Assembly (NCBI GenBank): GCA_002298885.1
Contig: DBMK01000280.1
Location: forward strand, 1 to 38,244
Length of the DNA: 38,244 nucleotides
Reading direction: 5' to 3'
DNA from: Anaerolineaceae bacterium UBA700
Lineage (GTDB): Bacteria > Chloroflexota > Anaerolineae > Anaerolineales > Anaerolineaceae
A program made the position numbers and the translations under genes. The notes under the pieces were generated by a model. The model was not told the origin of the DNA, searched no databases, and was given only the letters and a program-made list of their open reading frames with translations. This document shows, in pieces, positions 14,722 to 23,873 of the stretch. Each line of letters begins with the position of its first letter. Within the stretch, counting starts at the first letter, position 1.

Positions 14722-15654
14722 ATGCCGCTTCTAACCATCATCACCTCCGTCAAGCCGTTTGTCGACCCGCACATCATCAACCTTCAGCGCAATGCGTTCC
14801 AGTCCTGGAAGGCGCTGGGGCCGGATGTGGATATTGTGGTGGTGGGCGATGAAATTGGGCTGGATGAGGTATGCCGGGAAATGAACCTGCGCCGGGCGCC
14901 GGATATCCGGCGCAATAAGGGCGGCACGCCGCTGGTTTCATCAATTTATGAGTTGGGCCGCCAGGCCTGCACCTCGCCCTTGCTGGCGTATATCAATGCC
15001 GATATCGTCGTTTTGCCCGATTTCTTGCAGGGCGCAAAGAAAGCCGCCGAGCGCTACGAGAAATTCCTGATCGTGGGTCAACGTTGGGACCTGGATGTGA
15101 CGGCTCCGATTGATTTTTCGGATGGGTGGCAGGCGCGCCTGTGGAATCAGGTGAAGACCACCGGCAAGCGCCACCGCCGGGTAGGCAGCGACTACTTCAT
15201 ATTCCCGCGCACCTGCTTTACCGACATTCCCGATCTGACTGTGGGGCGGGCGTTCTGGGATAACTGGATGATCTACTGGGCCCGGCGCAACCATTGGCCG
15301 ACCATCGATGCCTCGGATGCAATCCAGATCATCCACCAGAACCACGACTACTCACATCTGCCGCAGGGCCAGTCTCACCACAAGCACCCGGATACTTACG
15401 AGAACGTGCGCCTGGGTGGGGGAGCCAGAACGACGTTCTTGCTGGACGATTCGGATCGGAAGATGACCGCGGAAGGCATCACGGCGATGCCCCTTTCCTG
15501 GAAGAAATTCTGGCGCGAGGTTGAGGTTTTCCCGCTGGTGACGCTGCATTCCTACCCGCTTGCGCAGGCGGCTTACGCTCTGTTCCATCCGCGCAAGGCT
15601 TTTAAGGATTTTCGCGCCTGGCAGCATGGGCAGTCAGTTGGGCTAGAATCTTAA
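14722..15654 (+). CDS. Glycosyltransferase-like protein (GT-A fold)
   Basis: A 310-residue protein beginning with a beta-strand TIITSVKPF and VDIVVVGDEIG, then AYINADIVVLPDF (89-101). The Asp there sits where GT-A enzymes place their metal-binding DxD. VGSDYFIFPRTCF and RAFWDNWMIYWARR recur in putative sugar transferases of bacterial glycan clusters. The ATG at 14722 is chosen because AAGGA lies 7 nt upstream. The ATG at 14716 is too close to that site. Specificity is unknown. Confidence 0.72.
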   Translation: MPLLTIITSVKPFVDPHIINLQRNAFQSWKALGPDVDIVVVGDEIGLDEVCREMNLRRAPDIRRNKGGTPLVSSIYELGRQACTSPLLAYINADIVVLPDFLQGAKKAAERYEKFLIVGQRWDLDVTAPIDFSDGWQARLWNQVKTTGKRHRRVGSDYFIFPRTCFTDIPDLTVGRAFWDNWMIYWARRNHWPTIDASDAIQIIHQNHDYSHLPQGQSHHKHPDTYENVRLGGGARTTFLLDDSDRKMTAEGITAMPLSWKKFWREVEVFPLVTLHSYPLAQAAYALFHPRKAFKDFRAWQHGQSVGLES

Positions 15655-15664
15655 GAGGTGAAGG

Positions 15665-16645
15665 ATGAGCCAAATTTCAAAAATCCACCTGATCGGCGGA
15701 TACGGCATCCCTGAAATCTTAAAATATCAGGAGACGCGCTCTTCGCCGCACTGGAACTACCCGCTTTTTTTCCCTTTTTGGGAGATCCTACCGGGCGTGC
15801 CGGTGGTTGCCGAGGATGCGTGCGAGCCGGATAAGGATGCTCTGCTGCTTGTTGTCAACCTCAATGAAAAAGTGTGGGAGCAATTGGCGCCACGTTTTTC
15901 GCTCTACCGGCAGCGCGTCCTCGTCCAAACCGAAGGCCAGATCGGCTGGGAAAAGGCCTACGAACTGGCTCCTCAATTCGACCTGTTCCTTAATTTCGAT
16001 CCTACTTACCAGTATCTGCCCGGTTACGTGCCGGTGATCATCCCCTACGAGCCCACATACGGCAGCTCTCACCGCGACCAGCGCGGCTGGCAGGCCTGGG
16101 CAGCGCAGTGGCGTCATTCGCGGCGCATGTTTCTTTCCATTTATGGCATGCGCTTTTTCCCGCGCAAACAAAAAGCAGTCTTGATTGCCACCTTGAATCC
16201 ACGCGACCATTACCAGATCCGGCTCAGGGCGGTCAGCGAATGGAAGCAATTTGTGGATGTATACGGGAGAGGTTGGCCGAGCGACATGCCAAATTATCGC
16301 GGCGTGTGCATGAGCAAGATGGACGTCTTCAGGCGCTATAAATTTGCCCTGGTGCTTGAAAACCAGCGCCAGCCCGGCTATGTTACCGAAAAGTTCCTGG
16401 ACTGTCTCCTGGCGGGAATTGTCCCAATTTATTGGGGCGACCCAACCCTCGAAAGCCGTTTACCGGCGACCATGCTGTATCCAATCTCGGATGAAAATGA
16501 CACGATCGAACCCATTATTCGGGATCGGGAGGGTTATCGGCAGAGGCGAGCAGCCATTCTGGCGTATCGCGATCAAATCCTGGCCAATTATTCAACCCGG
16601 CGGTTCATCAATATCCTACACGATGCTCTGCAGCGGTATGCGTAA
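15665..16645 (+). CDS. Glycosyltransferase family 10 (alpha-fucosyltransferase-like)
   Basis: A 326-residue GT-B enzyme with the conserved GT10 donor motif from residue 227: FALVLENQ, then YVTEKFLDCLLAGIVPIYWG. Known members move L-fucose from GDP-Fuc, for example in Helicobacter Lewis antigens. No GDP-fucose biosynthesis gene (Gmd, FcI) is in the window, so the donor would come from elsewhere or differ. GAGGTGAAGG upstream is a good ribosome site, and the start is 10 nt after the previous stop. Confidence 0.88.
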   Translation: MSQISKIHLIGGYGIPEILKYQETRSSPHWNYPLFFPFWEILPGVPVVAEDACEPDKDALLLVVNLNEKVWEQLAPRFSLYRQRVLVQTEGQIGWEKAYELAPQFDLFLNFDPTYQYLPGYVPVIIPYEPTYGSSHRDQRGWQAWAAQWRHSRRMFLSIYGMRFFPRKQKAVLIATLNPRDHYQIRLRAVSEWKQFVDVYGRGWPSDMPNYRGVCMSKMDVFRRYKFALVLENQRQPGYVTEKFLDCLLAGIVPIYWGDPTLESRLPATMLYPISDENDTIEPIIRDREGYRQRRAAILAYRDQILANYSTRRFINILHDALQRYA

Positions 16646-16686
16646 TATGATGTAAGCCATTACCTGGCCTGGAACAGGGAGATGAA

Positions 16687-17643
16687 ATGCGAATAGGTCA
16701 AAACCCGGCAAAAAGCGTAAAAGAGGTGGCCGCGCCCAAACGGATCACGGTCGCTGTGCTGGCGTACATCCCTTTCCTGAGCGGCTTTTACGCCCAGACG
16801 CTGGACGTGCTGAAGCACTGCCTGGGAAGCATCTGGGAGAACACCGGCGACGTCGAGTACGATTTGATGGTCTTCGACAATGGCAGTTGTCCAGAAGCCA
16901 TCGATTTCCTGCTCGAGGCGAAGGCGCAGCAGAAAATCCAATACCTGATTTTGTCCGATAAAAATTTGGGCAAGGGCGGGGCCTGGAACATCATGCTGGC
17001 CGGGGCGCCCGGAGAGATAATTGCTTACGCAGACAGCGACGTCCTGTTTTACCCGGGTTGGCTCTCCCGTTCGGTTCAAATCCTCGAGACCTATCCCAAC
17101 GTTGGCATGGTCACCAGCCGCCCGTTCCGCACGCCAGAGCAGTACTCGAGCAGCACGATCGAATGGGCCAAGAACACGCCGGAGGCGGAATACAAGGTCG
17201 GCAATTTTCTCTCCTGGGAGGATTTTGGCAGTTTTGTGATGAGCCTGGGTACGCCCGAGGACCAGGCGCGCAGTTGGTGGGAGGGCGGCGGAGATATGCG
17301 CCTGAATTACCACGGCGTGCCAGCCCAGATCGGCGCCAGCCACTGGCAGTTCGTGGCCCGAAAGGCGACCTTGCAGCAGTTCTTGCCCTTCGACATGAAC
17401 CGGCCGATGGGGCAGGTGCGCATGTTGGACCAGCGCATGAACGAAGCCGGTCTGCTGCGTCTGATGACCGCCGAACCCCTGGCCCAGAATATGAGCAACC
17501 AGGTGCCCGCCTATTTGGGCGGGCGCCCGGTGCAGGCGGAACGATCCAGAGTCACGCTGAAGAAGCGCATCCTCAACTTTTCGCCGGTTCGCCAAGCGTT
17601 GCTGGGCCTGTACGACCGCATCTTTAAGGCGTATTACCAGTAG
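16687..17643 (+). CDS. Glycosyltransferase family 2, paralogue A
   Basis: Inverting GT-A enzyme of 318 residues. MVFDNGSCPE (61-70), DKNLGKGGAWN (91-101) and YADSDVLFYPGW (114-125) form the nucleotide and metal sites, with DSD at 116-118. It begins MRIGQNPA, the same opening as the protein at 18697, and shares the layout through GASHWQFVARK. The two are therefore products of a duplication, separated by one unrelated GT2 gene. No membrane spans. AGGGAG precedes the start. Confidence 0.88.
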   Translation: MRIGQNPAKSVKEVAAPKRITVAVLAYIPFLSGFYAQTLDVLKHCLGSIWENTGDVEYDLMVFDNGSCPEAIDFLLEAKAQQKIQYLILSDKNLGKGGAWNIMLAGAPGEIIAYADSDVLFYPGWLSRSVQILETYPNVGMVTSRPFRTPEQYSSSTIEWAKNTPEAEYKVGNFLSWEDFGSFVMSLGTPEDQARSWWEGGGDMRLNYHGVPAQIGASHWQFVARKATLQQFLPFDMNRPMGQVRMLDQRMNEAGLLRLMTAEPLAQNMSNQVPAYLGGRPVQAERSRVTLKKRILNFSPVRQALLGLYDRIFKAYYQ

Positions 17644-17664
17644 CCCGCCCCGGATTGCCAAAGC

Positions 17665-18684
17665 ATGACCGACTTTGCCCGCAGCCTCGAACCTGACCGA
17701 AAACCGGACATCTCGCTCGTCATTCCGACAGTCAAGCGCGTCGACCTGCTGGAGCGGCTGCTCGACTCTCTGGTCATCCAGGAAAAAGCTGGCTGCACGT
17801 TCGAGGTTATCGTGGTCGACAACACTCCGGGCGGTAATCCGCCGACTGTGGAGTTGTGCCGGCGAGAGAAATATACCCGTACGCTGGATATCCGCTACGC
17901 CCACCAGCCCGAGCGCGGCGCCAACGAGGCCCGCAACCTGGGCGCCGGCCTGGCCAGATCCGGCCTGATCGGCTTTATCGACGACGACGAGACGCTGCCG
18001 GCCCATTGGGTTGCCAGGGCGCTGGACATCCAGCGGCAGCCGTCCCCGGACTGTTTCGGCGGGCCGTATATCCCTTATTTTGTCGATCCGAAGCCGGCCT
18101 GGTTCAAGGACGAATACCACCTGGTCTCGCTCGGTCAGGAGCCGCGCTGGCTGGACAAGGGCGAGGCGTTCATGGGCGGGAATATGGTCTACCAGCGCAG
18201 CTGGCTGGAGGACATGGGCGGGTTTGCCCGGCGCTTCGGCCGCTCCGGCGATAACCTGGGCTACGGCGACGAGACCGATTTCATGGTCCGCATGGCTGAG
18301 AAAGGGGCTCACCTGTGGTACGACCCGCAGCTTTTCGTGCTGCACTATACGGCTCCCGATCGCATGTCTGTGGGCTGGTTCTTCCGTTCAAAGTGGCTGC
18401 ACGGCCGTGCAAAGGCGCACATCCGTTTCAACAATCCCGCCAACCGGGACGGCCGTTCCAGGCCGCGCGTCCTGCTCAGTGGATTGAAATTCCTGGTGAA
18501 GAAGTGCGGTGAGATCAGCTATTCGTACCTCAAATTGCCCTTCCGCAGCCGCAAGCAATATCCTTATGCTCAAAACTACGTGATCGAAGTTGTCTGTCCT
18601 CAAATCTCGGGTTTCAGTACGGCCTGGCATGCCTTAAAGTTGAACCTGGAACGGGGCGGCACAAGACGACAATTAAATTTGTAA
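17665..18684 (+). CDS. Glycosyltransferase family 2
   Basis: GT-A enzyme of 339 residues. SLVIPTVKRVDLLERLLDSL (17-36) starts the fold, EVIVVDNTPGG (47-57) binds nucleotide, ERGANEARNLGA follows, and IGFIDDDETLPAHW (102-115) carries the DxD at 106-108. GYGDETDFMVRMAEKG is the usual acceptor-side ED-type region. Its sequence is unlike the two related GT2 proteins on either side. No obvious Shine-Dalgarno is present in the 21-nt gap before the ATG. Confidence 0.9.
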   Translation: MTDFARSLEPDRKPDISLVIPTVKRVDLLERLLDSLVIQEKAGCTFEVIVVDNTPGGNPPTVELCRREKYTRTLDIRYAHQPERGANEARNLGAGLARSGLIGFIDDDETLPAHWVARALDIQRQPSPDCFGGPYIPYFVDPKPAWFKDEYHLVSLGQEPRWLDKGEAFMGGNMVYQRSWLEDMGGFARRFGRSGDNLGYGDETDFMVRMAEKGAHLWYDPQLFVLHYTAPDRMSVGWFFRSKWLHGRAKAHIRFNNPANRDGRSRPRVLLSGLKFLVKKCGEISYSYLKLPFRSRKQYPYAQNYVIEVVCPQISGFSTAWHALKLNLERGGTRRQLNL

Positions 18685-18696
18685 AAGGTGCAGCCG

Positions 18697-19719
18697 ATGA
18701 GAATTGGTCAGAATCCGGGCCGGTTGGGAATGCCGTCATATAAGCCTCAGCACGTGGGAATTGCATCGTTAGTGTATATTCCCCACACTGACGGCTACTA
18801 CGCAAATTCTCTGGATATATTAAAGATCCAGATCGACAGTCTGCACGCTCACACCGGCGAGCCGTTCGACCTTCTGGTCTTCGACAATGGCAGCAGCCCT
18901 GCAGTGCAAAAAAAGCTTCAGGGATGGCAGGAAGAAGGAATTATTGATTGGCTTTTCCTTTCGAAGCACAACCTGGGCAAGACCGGCGCTTTGAACTGGA
19001 TCCTCGGCGCGCTGCCGAATGAAATCATCGGGTATACCGACTCGGACATTTATTTCCGCCAGGGTTGGCTGCAAGAGAGCCTTAAGGTGCTCGAAGCAGA
19101 TCCGCGGGCCGGTTTGGTTACCGGGCAGCCTTGTTTTGCGGATGTGCTGCGGGGAGAGAGCAAAGCCGAGAAGGAATTGATACAAGACCCCGGCTGCATC
19201 CACGATTACTGGCCGGAGCGCGAAATTGTCGAAGAATTCTCTAATGGACTGGGCGGCGGCCAGGAAAGACTGGAAAAATACTTGAGCCGGGCGCTTAAAG
19301 CGGCCGAATTTGGTGCGAGCCGCACACCGGCAGTGATTGGGGCATCCCACCTTCAGTTCATCCTGCGGCGAAAGCTGGCCCGGCAGGTGATACCGCTCCC
19401 GGCTACCCAGGGGCTTTCGCCCGAGGAAGACCGGATCTTCAACCAGCGCATCGACGAGGCCGGGTTCCTGCACCTTTCCCTTCTCAAACCCTATGTGGTC
19501 CACCTGGGGAACAACGTCGATGAAAAGCTGGCAGTGGAGATTCGAGCGATGCGGGGAGAGCAAGCTGAATCGATCCAGATAAAGCCGGCTCATTCCGAGA
19601 AACAAGGGGCTGAAAAAAGGACCATCTTGGTTCTAAGGAGATTGGCGCGCACGAAATGGATCCGACGCTGGCTGACAAGAGTATATAATGCATTGTTCAA
19701 AGCATTATCGAAATCCTGA
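18697..19719 (+). CDS. Glycosyltransferase family 2, paralogue B
   Basis: A 340-residue GT-A protein, relative of the 16687 product. Shared features are the MRIGQNP start, VYIP...GYYANSLDILK, LVFDNGSSP (60-68), HNLGKTGALN (91-100), YTDSDIYF (113-120, DSD at 115-117), and GASHLQFILRRK. It has an extra segment around residues 150-210 and a different C-terminus. A GTG at 18688 would add three residues. The ATG at 18697 is preferred because AAAAGG lies at proper spacing. Confidence 0.87.
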   Translation: MRIGQNPGRLGMPSYKPQHVGIASLVYIPHTDGYYANSLDILKIQIDSLHAHTGEPFDLLVFDNGSSPAVQKKLQGWQEEGIIDWLFLSKHNLGKTGALNWILGALPNEIIGYTDSDIYFRQGWLQESLKVLEADPRAGLVTGQPCFADVLRGESKAEKELIQDPGCIHDYWPEREIVEEFSNGLGGGQERLEKYLSRALKAAEFGASRTPAVIGASHLQFILRRKLARQVIPLPATQGLSPEEDRIFNQRIDEAGFLHLSLLKPYVVHLGNNVDEKLAVEIRAMRGEQAESIQIKPAHSEKQGAEKRTILVLRRLARTKWIRRWLTRVYNALFKALSKS

Positions 19720-19736
19720 GGAGCGTGCCTTTTAAT

Positions 19737-21173
19737 ATGGCTTCAAAGCGAATTTTTGTGAGCGCCGACCACGGCCTGGCCATCGTCTATTTCTTGCAGA
19801 CGGACGTGCTTCCGACGCTCTTAGATGCCGGCATCGAGATTGTTTTATTGACCGACGACGGGCTTAAAGAGCAAATTTCGGCGAAATTCAGCCAGCCGGG
19901 ACTGAGCGTTGAGGGGCTGCGGCTGAACCGGGTGCGCAGCTATTTCGAAAAGACAGCCCATTCCGCCCAATACTGGGCCCATTTTATGCGCTGGATGGGT
20001 GGCTCGAACCGGATCAACCTGGAAGCACCCAATGGGCACCTGCGCCAGATGCAGGTCGAGGCTTCGCCGCGCGCCAAGCGTATCCTGCCGGCGATTAAAA
20101 GCATGATCTGGCTGCTGCGCCGGTCATCCTTTGCCCGCCGTTCGCTTATCGATTACCAGATGAGCTTTACTTCTGACGTCTACGCCGACCTGTTTGATAA
20201 GTACCACCCCGACCTGGTGGTTGCCAGCACACCTGGATGGCGCCTGGACCGTTACCTGCTGCGCGAGGCCAAGCGGCACGGCGTGCGTAACGCGGCAGTG
20301 ATCGTCGGCTGGGACAACCCCAGCAGTTACCGCCTTTCGGGGGCCCGCGTCGATGCAATTTCGTGCTGGTCTGAAATTCAGAAACAAGAACTGGTCCTGG
20401 GGGCGGATTGGAAACCGCAGCAGGTTAACATCGGCGGAATTCCGTCCTACGACGGTTATTTCCGCAAGACATGGCTCATGCCGAAGGAGGAATACTACGC
20501 CCTGCATGGCCTGGACGCCGGGCGTAAGCTGCTCACCTACGCCTGCAGCTTCGTCACCTTCGCCCCGAATTATCCCAACATCGAGACTCTGGCGCGCCTG
20601 GTGAGCACGGAGGGCGCGTTGGCCGAGCCCAGCCAACTGCTCATCCGGCTGCATCCCAACCATTTTCAGAAGGGGTCTCTGTACGAGGGCGAGGCGAACC
20701 AGATTCGCCAGTTGGTAAACGGGATGCCGCACGTGCACCTGGTGGAACCGGTGCCGTTGGGCGGCGAGCTCGGCTATTACTCGGGCGAGGACATGCCCGA
20801 AAAGGCTTCGATGATGGCCTACTCGGACGTGTTCCTGACTGTGTATTCGACGATGGTGGTCGAGACGGCCATCCACGACCGGCCAATTGTGGCCACCTGC
20901 ATCGACCAGCCCGGCGGCTGGAATACCCCCGGCAAATTTTCGCTGTCCTTGCGCGAGATCGGCGAGTGGCCCACCCACCAGCGCTTCCGCCAGGCCGGCG
21001 CGGGTAGGGTGGCCTTTGATGAGACCCACCTGGGCGAAGCGATCAATTTCTACCTGTGTAATCCTCAAGCAGACGAAGAGAAGCGGCGTAAGTTTATCCT
21101 GGATGAATGCACTTACACGGATGGAAGCGCCGGAAGGCGGACCGGGGAGTGGATGGTGGGGTTGGTGGAATAG
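19737..21173 (+). CDS. GT-B-like protein (CDP-glycerol/epimerase-type fold), probable glycosyltransferase
   Basis: A 478-residue two-domain protein. RIFVSADHGLAIVYFLQTDVL opens the first Rossmann half. YHPDLVVASTPGWRLDRYLL and VIVGWDNPSSY lie before the linker. LLIRLHPNH, HLVEPVP and the SDVFLTVYSTMVVETAIHDRPIV segment form the donor-binding half, the layout seen in CDP-glycerol glycerophosphotransferase-like and UDP-GlcNAc 2-epimerase-like proteins. The exact reaction is unknown. The ATG at 19737 is used. A GTG at 19725 lies too close to GAGGAG to be favoured, though the SD-ATG spacing of 13 nt is long. Confidence 0.7.
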   Translation: MASKRIFVSADHGLAIVYFLQTDVLPTLLDAGIEIVLLTDDGLKEQISAKFSQPGLSVEGLRLNRVRSYFEKTAHSAQYWAHFMRWMGGSNRINLEAPNGHLRQMQVEASPRAKRILPAIKSMIWLLRRSSFARRSLIDYQMSFTSDVYADLFDKYHPDLVVASTPGWRLDRYLLREAKRHGVRNAAVIVGWDNPSSYRLSGARVDAISCWSEIQKQELVLGADWKPQQVNIGGIPSYDGYFRKTWLMPKEEYYALHGLDAGRKLLTYACSFVTFAPNYPNIETLARLVSTEGALAEPSQLLIRLHPNHFQKGSLYEGEANQIRQLVNGMPHVHLVEPVPLGGELGYYSGEDMPEKASMMAYSDVFLTVYSTMVVETAIHDRPIVATCIDQPGGWNTPGKFSLSLREIGEWPTHQRFRQAGAGRVAFDETHLGEAINFYLCNPQADEEKRRKFILDECTYTDGSAGRRTGEWMVGLVE

Positions 21174-21181
21174 GACATGAT

Positions 21182-22198
21182 ATGAAATTCTTAATCGCCG
21201 GCTATGGCTCGATTGGCCGCCGCCACCTGCGCAACCTGCGCGCCCTGGGTGAGACGGATATATTGCTTTACCGCACTCGCACGGGCACCCTGCCGGATGA
21301 CGAGATTCGGGACCTGGTCGTGGAGACCGATCTTGAGGCGGCCTTTGGCCACAAGCCGGATGGGGTAATAATCGCCAATCCTACTGCCAGGCACATGGAC
21401 GTAGCTATCCCGGCGGCACGGGCGGGCTGCACGATCCTGATGGAAAAACCGATTGCCGATAACCTGGAGCGAATCGATGAATTTGAGGATGCCTTGATCC
21501 AGGGGCACGCCAAAGTCCTGGTCGGTTTTCAGTTCCGCTTCCATCCTTCCCTGCAATATATCAAGCGCCTGTTCAAACAGGGCGGGGTCGGCCGGCCGAT
21601 TTCGGCCCGCGCCCATTGGGGTGAGTACCTGCCCGGCTGGCATCCCTGGGAAGATTACCGCAAAAGCTACAGCGCCCGCTCCGACCTGGGCGGCGGGGTG
21701 GCCCTGACCTTGTGCCACCCGCTGGATTACCTGCGCTGGCTGCTGGGCGAAGTTGAAACGGTTTGGGGCTTCGCCGGACGATTGGGCGATCTGGAAATGG
21801 ACGTAGAAGATACGGCGGAAATCGGATTGAAGTTCTCCGGCGGTGCGTTGGCCAGCGTCCACCTCGATTATTTACAGCGCCCGCCAATCCACCGGCTCGA
21901 AATTATCTGCACCGAAGGCACGGTTGAGTGGAATAATGCCTCGGGAGCGGTGCGTATCTTCCGCTCCAGCACCGACGCCTGGGAGAGCTTCCTGGCTCCG
22001 GTCGGTTTCGACCGCAACGACATGTTCATGGCTGAGATGCGTAATTTCCTGGGGGTACTGCGCGGCGAAGAAGCCCCGCGCTGTTCACTGCAGGATGGAA
22101 TCGAGGCCGTGCGCCTGGTCGAGGCGTTTTACGCCGCGGCCAAATCCGGCGAACGGGTAAAACTGGACCATATCGCCTACCGGGGAGGCAGCCAATGA
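21182..22198 (+). CDS. Gfo/Idh/MocA-family oxidoreductase
   Basis: NAD(P)-dependent sugar dehydrogenase, 338 residues. The Rossmann loop GYGSIG is at 7-12, MEKPIADN includes the conserved EKP (88-90), and the catalytic-region CHPLDYLRW gives H179 and D182. The C-terminal half is the substrate-binding beta-sheet. Relatives occur next to CMP-sugar synthetases and SDRs in nonulosonate loci, where they are thought to adjust oxidation state or configuration. The substrate is unknown here. The stop overlaps the next start by 4 nt (ATGA). Confidence 0.88.
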   Translation: MKFLIAGYGSIGRRHLRNLRALGETDILLYRTRTGTLPDDEIRDLVVETDLEAAFGHKPDGVIIANPTARHMDVAIPAARAGCTILMEKPIADNLERIDEFEDALIQGHAKVLVGFQFRFHPSLQYIKRLFKQGGVGRPISARAHWGEYLPGWHPWEDYRKSYSARSDLGGGVALTLCHPLDYLRWLLGEVETVWGFAGRLGDLEMDVEDTAEIGLKFSGGALASVHLDYLQRPPIHRLEIICTEGTVEWNNASGAVRIFRSSTDAWESFLAPVGFDRNDMFMAEMRNFLGVLRGEEAPRCSLQDGIEAVRLVEAFYAAAKSGERVKLDHIAYRGGSQ

Positions 22199-23814
22199 TC
22201 CAATCCGCCGGGCGGCGCGCATTGTATTTACTGACCGTCGTCGCAATCCTCGCAGCCGGACTGATATTGGTCAGCACCTGGCGCGGGCCCGGGGTCGGCG
22301 GGGATGCTACGGTTTACATCTCCTCTGCCCGCAACCTCAACGCCGGCCTTGGGCTGGGAATGCAAAATCCGGACGGCAGTTTCCAGGCCCTCTCCTATTA
22401 CCCGCCGCTTTTCCCACTCAGCCTGAGCGCCATCGGCGTCTTCGGCGTGGACCTGGCGAGCGGGGCGCGTTGGCTGAATGCCCTGCTGTTTGGTTTGTTG
22501 GTCTGGCTGACCGGCTTCAGTCTGGGACGGGCCAGCCGCTCGCCCTGGACCGGCCTGCTGGCGGCGCTCGTGCTGGCGCTTTCGCCGATTGCCATCCCGC
22601 CCTTTTCGTGGGCCATGTCTGAGCCGCTGGCCAATTTTTTGGGATTCCTGGGGCTGGCCTGCCTGCTCTGGCAGTTGGAGCAAAAGGACGGGCGCGGCCT
22701 GCTGATCGTTTCGGCCTTGCTCTGCGGGCTGTCGACCATCACCCGTTACGCTTCGCTGCCCTTTCTGGCGGCGGGTGCAATTGGTTTGTTTTTCCTCACA
22801 AGCGGACAAATCCTCCGGCGTCTTGGTCGGGCTGCCCTTTACCTGGGAATCGGGCTTGTGCCGCCAGCAGCGTGGGAAGCCTGGGATTACCTGCATTCTT
22901 CATCGCTGGCCTCTCGCAGCCTCGAACAGGGCGGGACGGGACTTTTTTCCAGCCTGGCGTCGTTCTGGCAATCCATGCGCCAGGTCTTCCTGGGCTGGTT
23001 TTTCCCCGATTCCTGGCTCACTTCGTTCCTCCAGAACGGCCTGTTGCAGAGCCTGCTGACCCTGGCGGCGATTGTAGTTTTAGGCCTATGGGCATTTTTC
23101 GTCCTTCGTCGGAGAACCGGTGCTGATGAAGGGCCCCTTCTGCGTCTGTTTACGCTGATGGTGATCTTCTTCGTCGTCTATACCGTTTTTATCCTGGCGA
23201 CCTACCTGTTGATCTTCCCGGTGATCGACGTGAGCCAGCGGATCATGCTTCCCCTGCATATTGCCTTCATCTGGGGGGTGACTGCGTTGGCAGCCCTGAC
23301 CCTGCGATCCCCGGTCGGCCTGCGGCGCGCCGGGGTGGTGGCGGCAGTAGTTGTTGCCCTGGCAGTCGCCGGCTGGTTTGGCAGCCGCTCGGTGCGCATC
23401 GTCCAACAGAATTACCGGGATGGCCTGGGGTACAATTCGACAGCCTGGCAGTCTTCATCGTTGATCGCAAAGGTGCGCAGTCTGCCGCAGGATACAGTCT
23501 TGATTTCAAACGACCCGGCGGCGATCTATTACCTCACCGGGCGGACGGCGTATACGTTTGCCGAGCCCCGGCAGCCCGCACCGGTTTCCGACTTCTATCG
23601 TTACGGCGACGGCTCGCTGTCCAACGACCCTGCCCAGGCGGCATTCAAGGATAAAAGCGCCGGATTAGTATTGTTTGCCAGCATTTTCGACGACATGCAG
23701 CCGCTGTATGGGTCGCGCACCCAGGAGCGGGTGCGGGCGCTGGTGCAGGGCCTGGTCACGGACTTTAGCGCCAGCGATGGCTGGATCTATTATTATCCGC
23801 ATCCCGCTCAATAA
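22195..23814 (+). CDS. Polytopic GT39/ArnT-like membrane glycosyltransferase
   Basis: A 539-residue membrane protein with about ten hydrophobic spans and one hydrophilic C-terminal region (about 415-539). After the first span (ALYLLTVVAILAAGLILV) comes GVGGDATVYISSARNL, the acidic luminal loop that in ArnT and protein mannosyltransferases contributes the catalytic Asp. YYPPLFPLSL is also family-like. Such enzymes use polyprenyl-phosphate-linked sugars outside the membrane. The acceptor (glycan, lipid or protein) is unknown. Overlaps the oxidoreductase by 4 nt. Confidence 0.78.
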   Translation: MIQSAGRRALYLLTVVAILAAGLILVSTWRGPGVGGDATVYISSARNLNAGLGLGMQNPDGSFQALSYYPPLFPLSLSAIGVFGVDLASGARWLNALLFGLLVWLTGFSLGRASRSPWTGLLAALVLALSPIAIPPFSWAMSEPLANFLGFLGLACLLWQLEQKDGRGLLIVSALLCGLSTITRYASLPFLAAGAIGLFFLTSGQILRRLGRAALYLGIGLVPPAAWEAWDYLHSSSLASRSLEQGGTGLFSSLASFWQSMRQVFLGWFFPDSWLTSFLQNGLLQSLLTLAAIVVLGLWAFFVLRRRTGADEGPLLRLFTLMVIFFVVYTVFILATYLLIFPVIDVSQRIMLPLHIAFIWGVTALAALTLRSPVGLRRAGVVAAVVVALAVAGWFGSRSVRIVQQNYRDGLGYNSTAWQSSSLIAKVRSLPQDTVLISNDPAAIYYLTGRTAYTFAEPRQPAPVSDFYRYGDGSLSNDPAQAAFKDKSAGLVLFASIFDDMQPLYGSRTQERVRALVQGLVTDFSASDGWIYYYPHPAQ

Positions 23815-23843
23815 TCCGGCGAGGCGTGAGTTCGAATATCAAA

Positions 23844-23852
23844 TGGTAAAAT
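23844..23852 (+). promoter_or_regulatory. Possible internal promoter (extended -10 TGGTAAAAT)
   Basis: TGGTAAAAT lies 21 nt before the SDR start codon in one of the few true gaps of the block. No convincing -35 is seen. A similar GGTAAAATA occurs at 29225-29233 before the hydroxyacid dehydrogenase. It could give cassette 2 separate expression. Confidence 0.35.
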
Positions 23853-23873
23853 ACACGAGCGCAAAAGGAAACA

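Noticed and set aside
16660..18345. A 561-codon open frame on the minus strand
   Set aside because: It is antisense to two clear GT2 genes with intact motifs. Its translation is low-complexity and matches no family. High GC favours long antisense frames.
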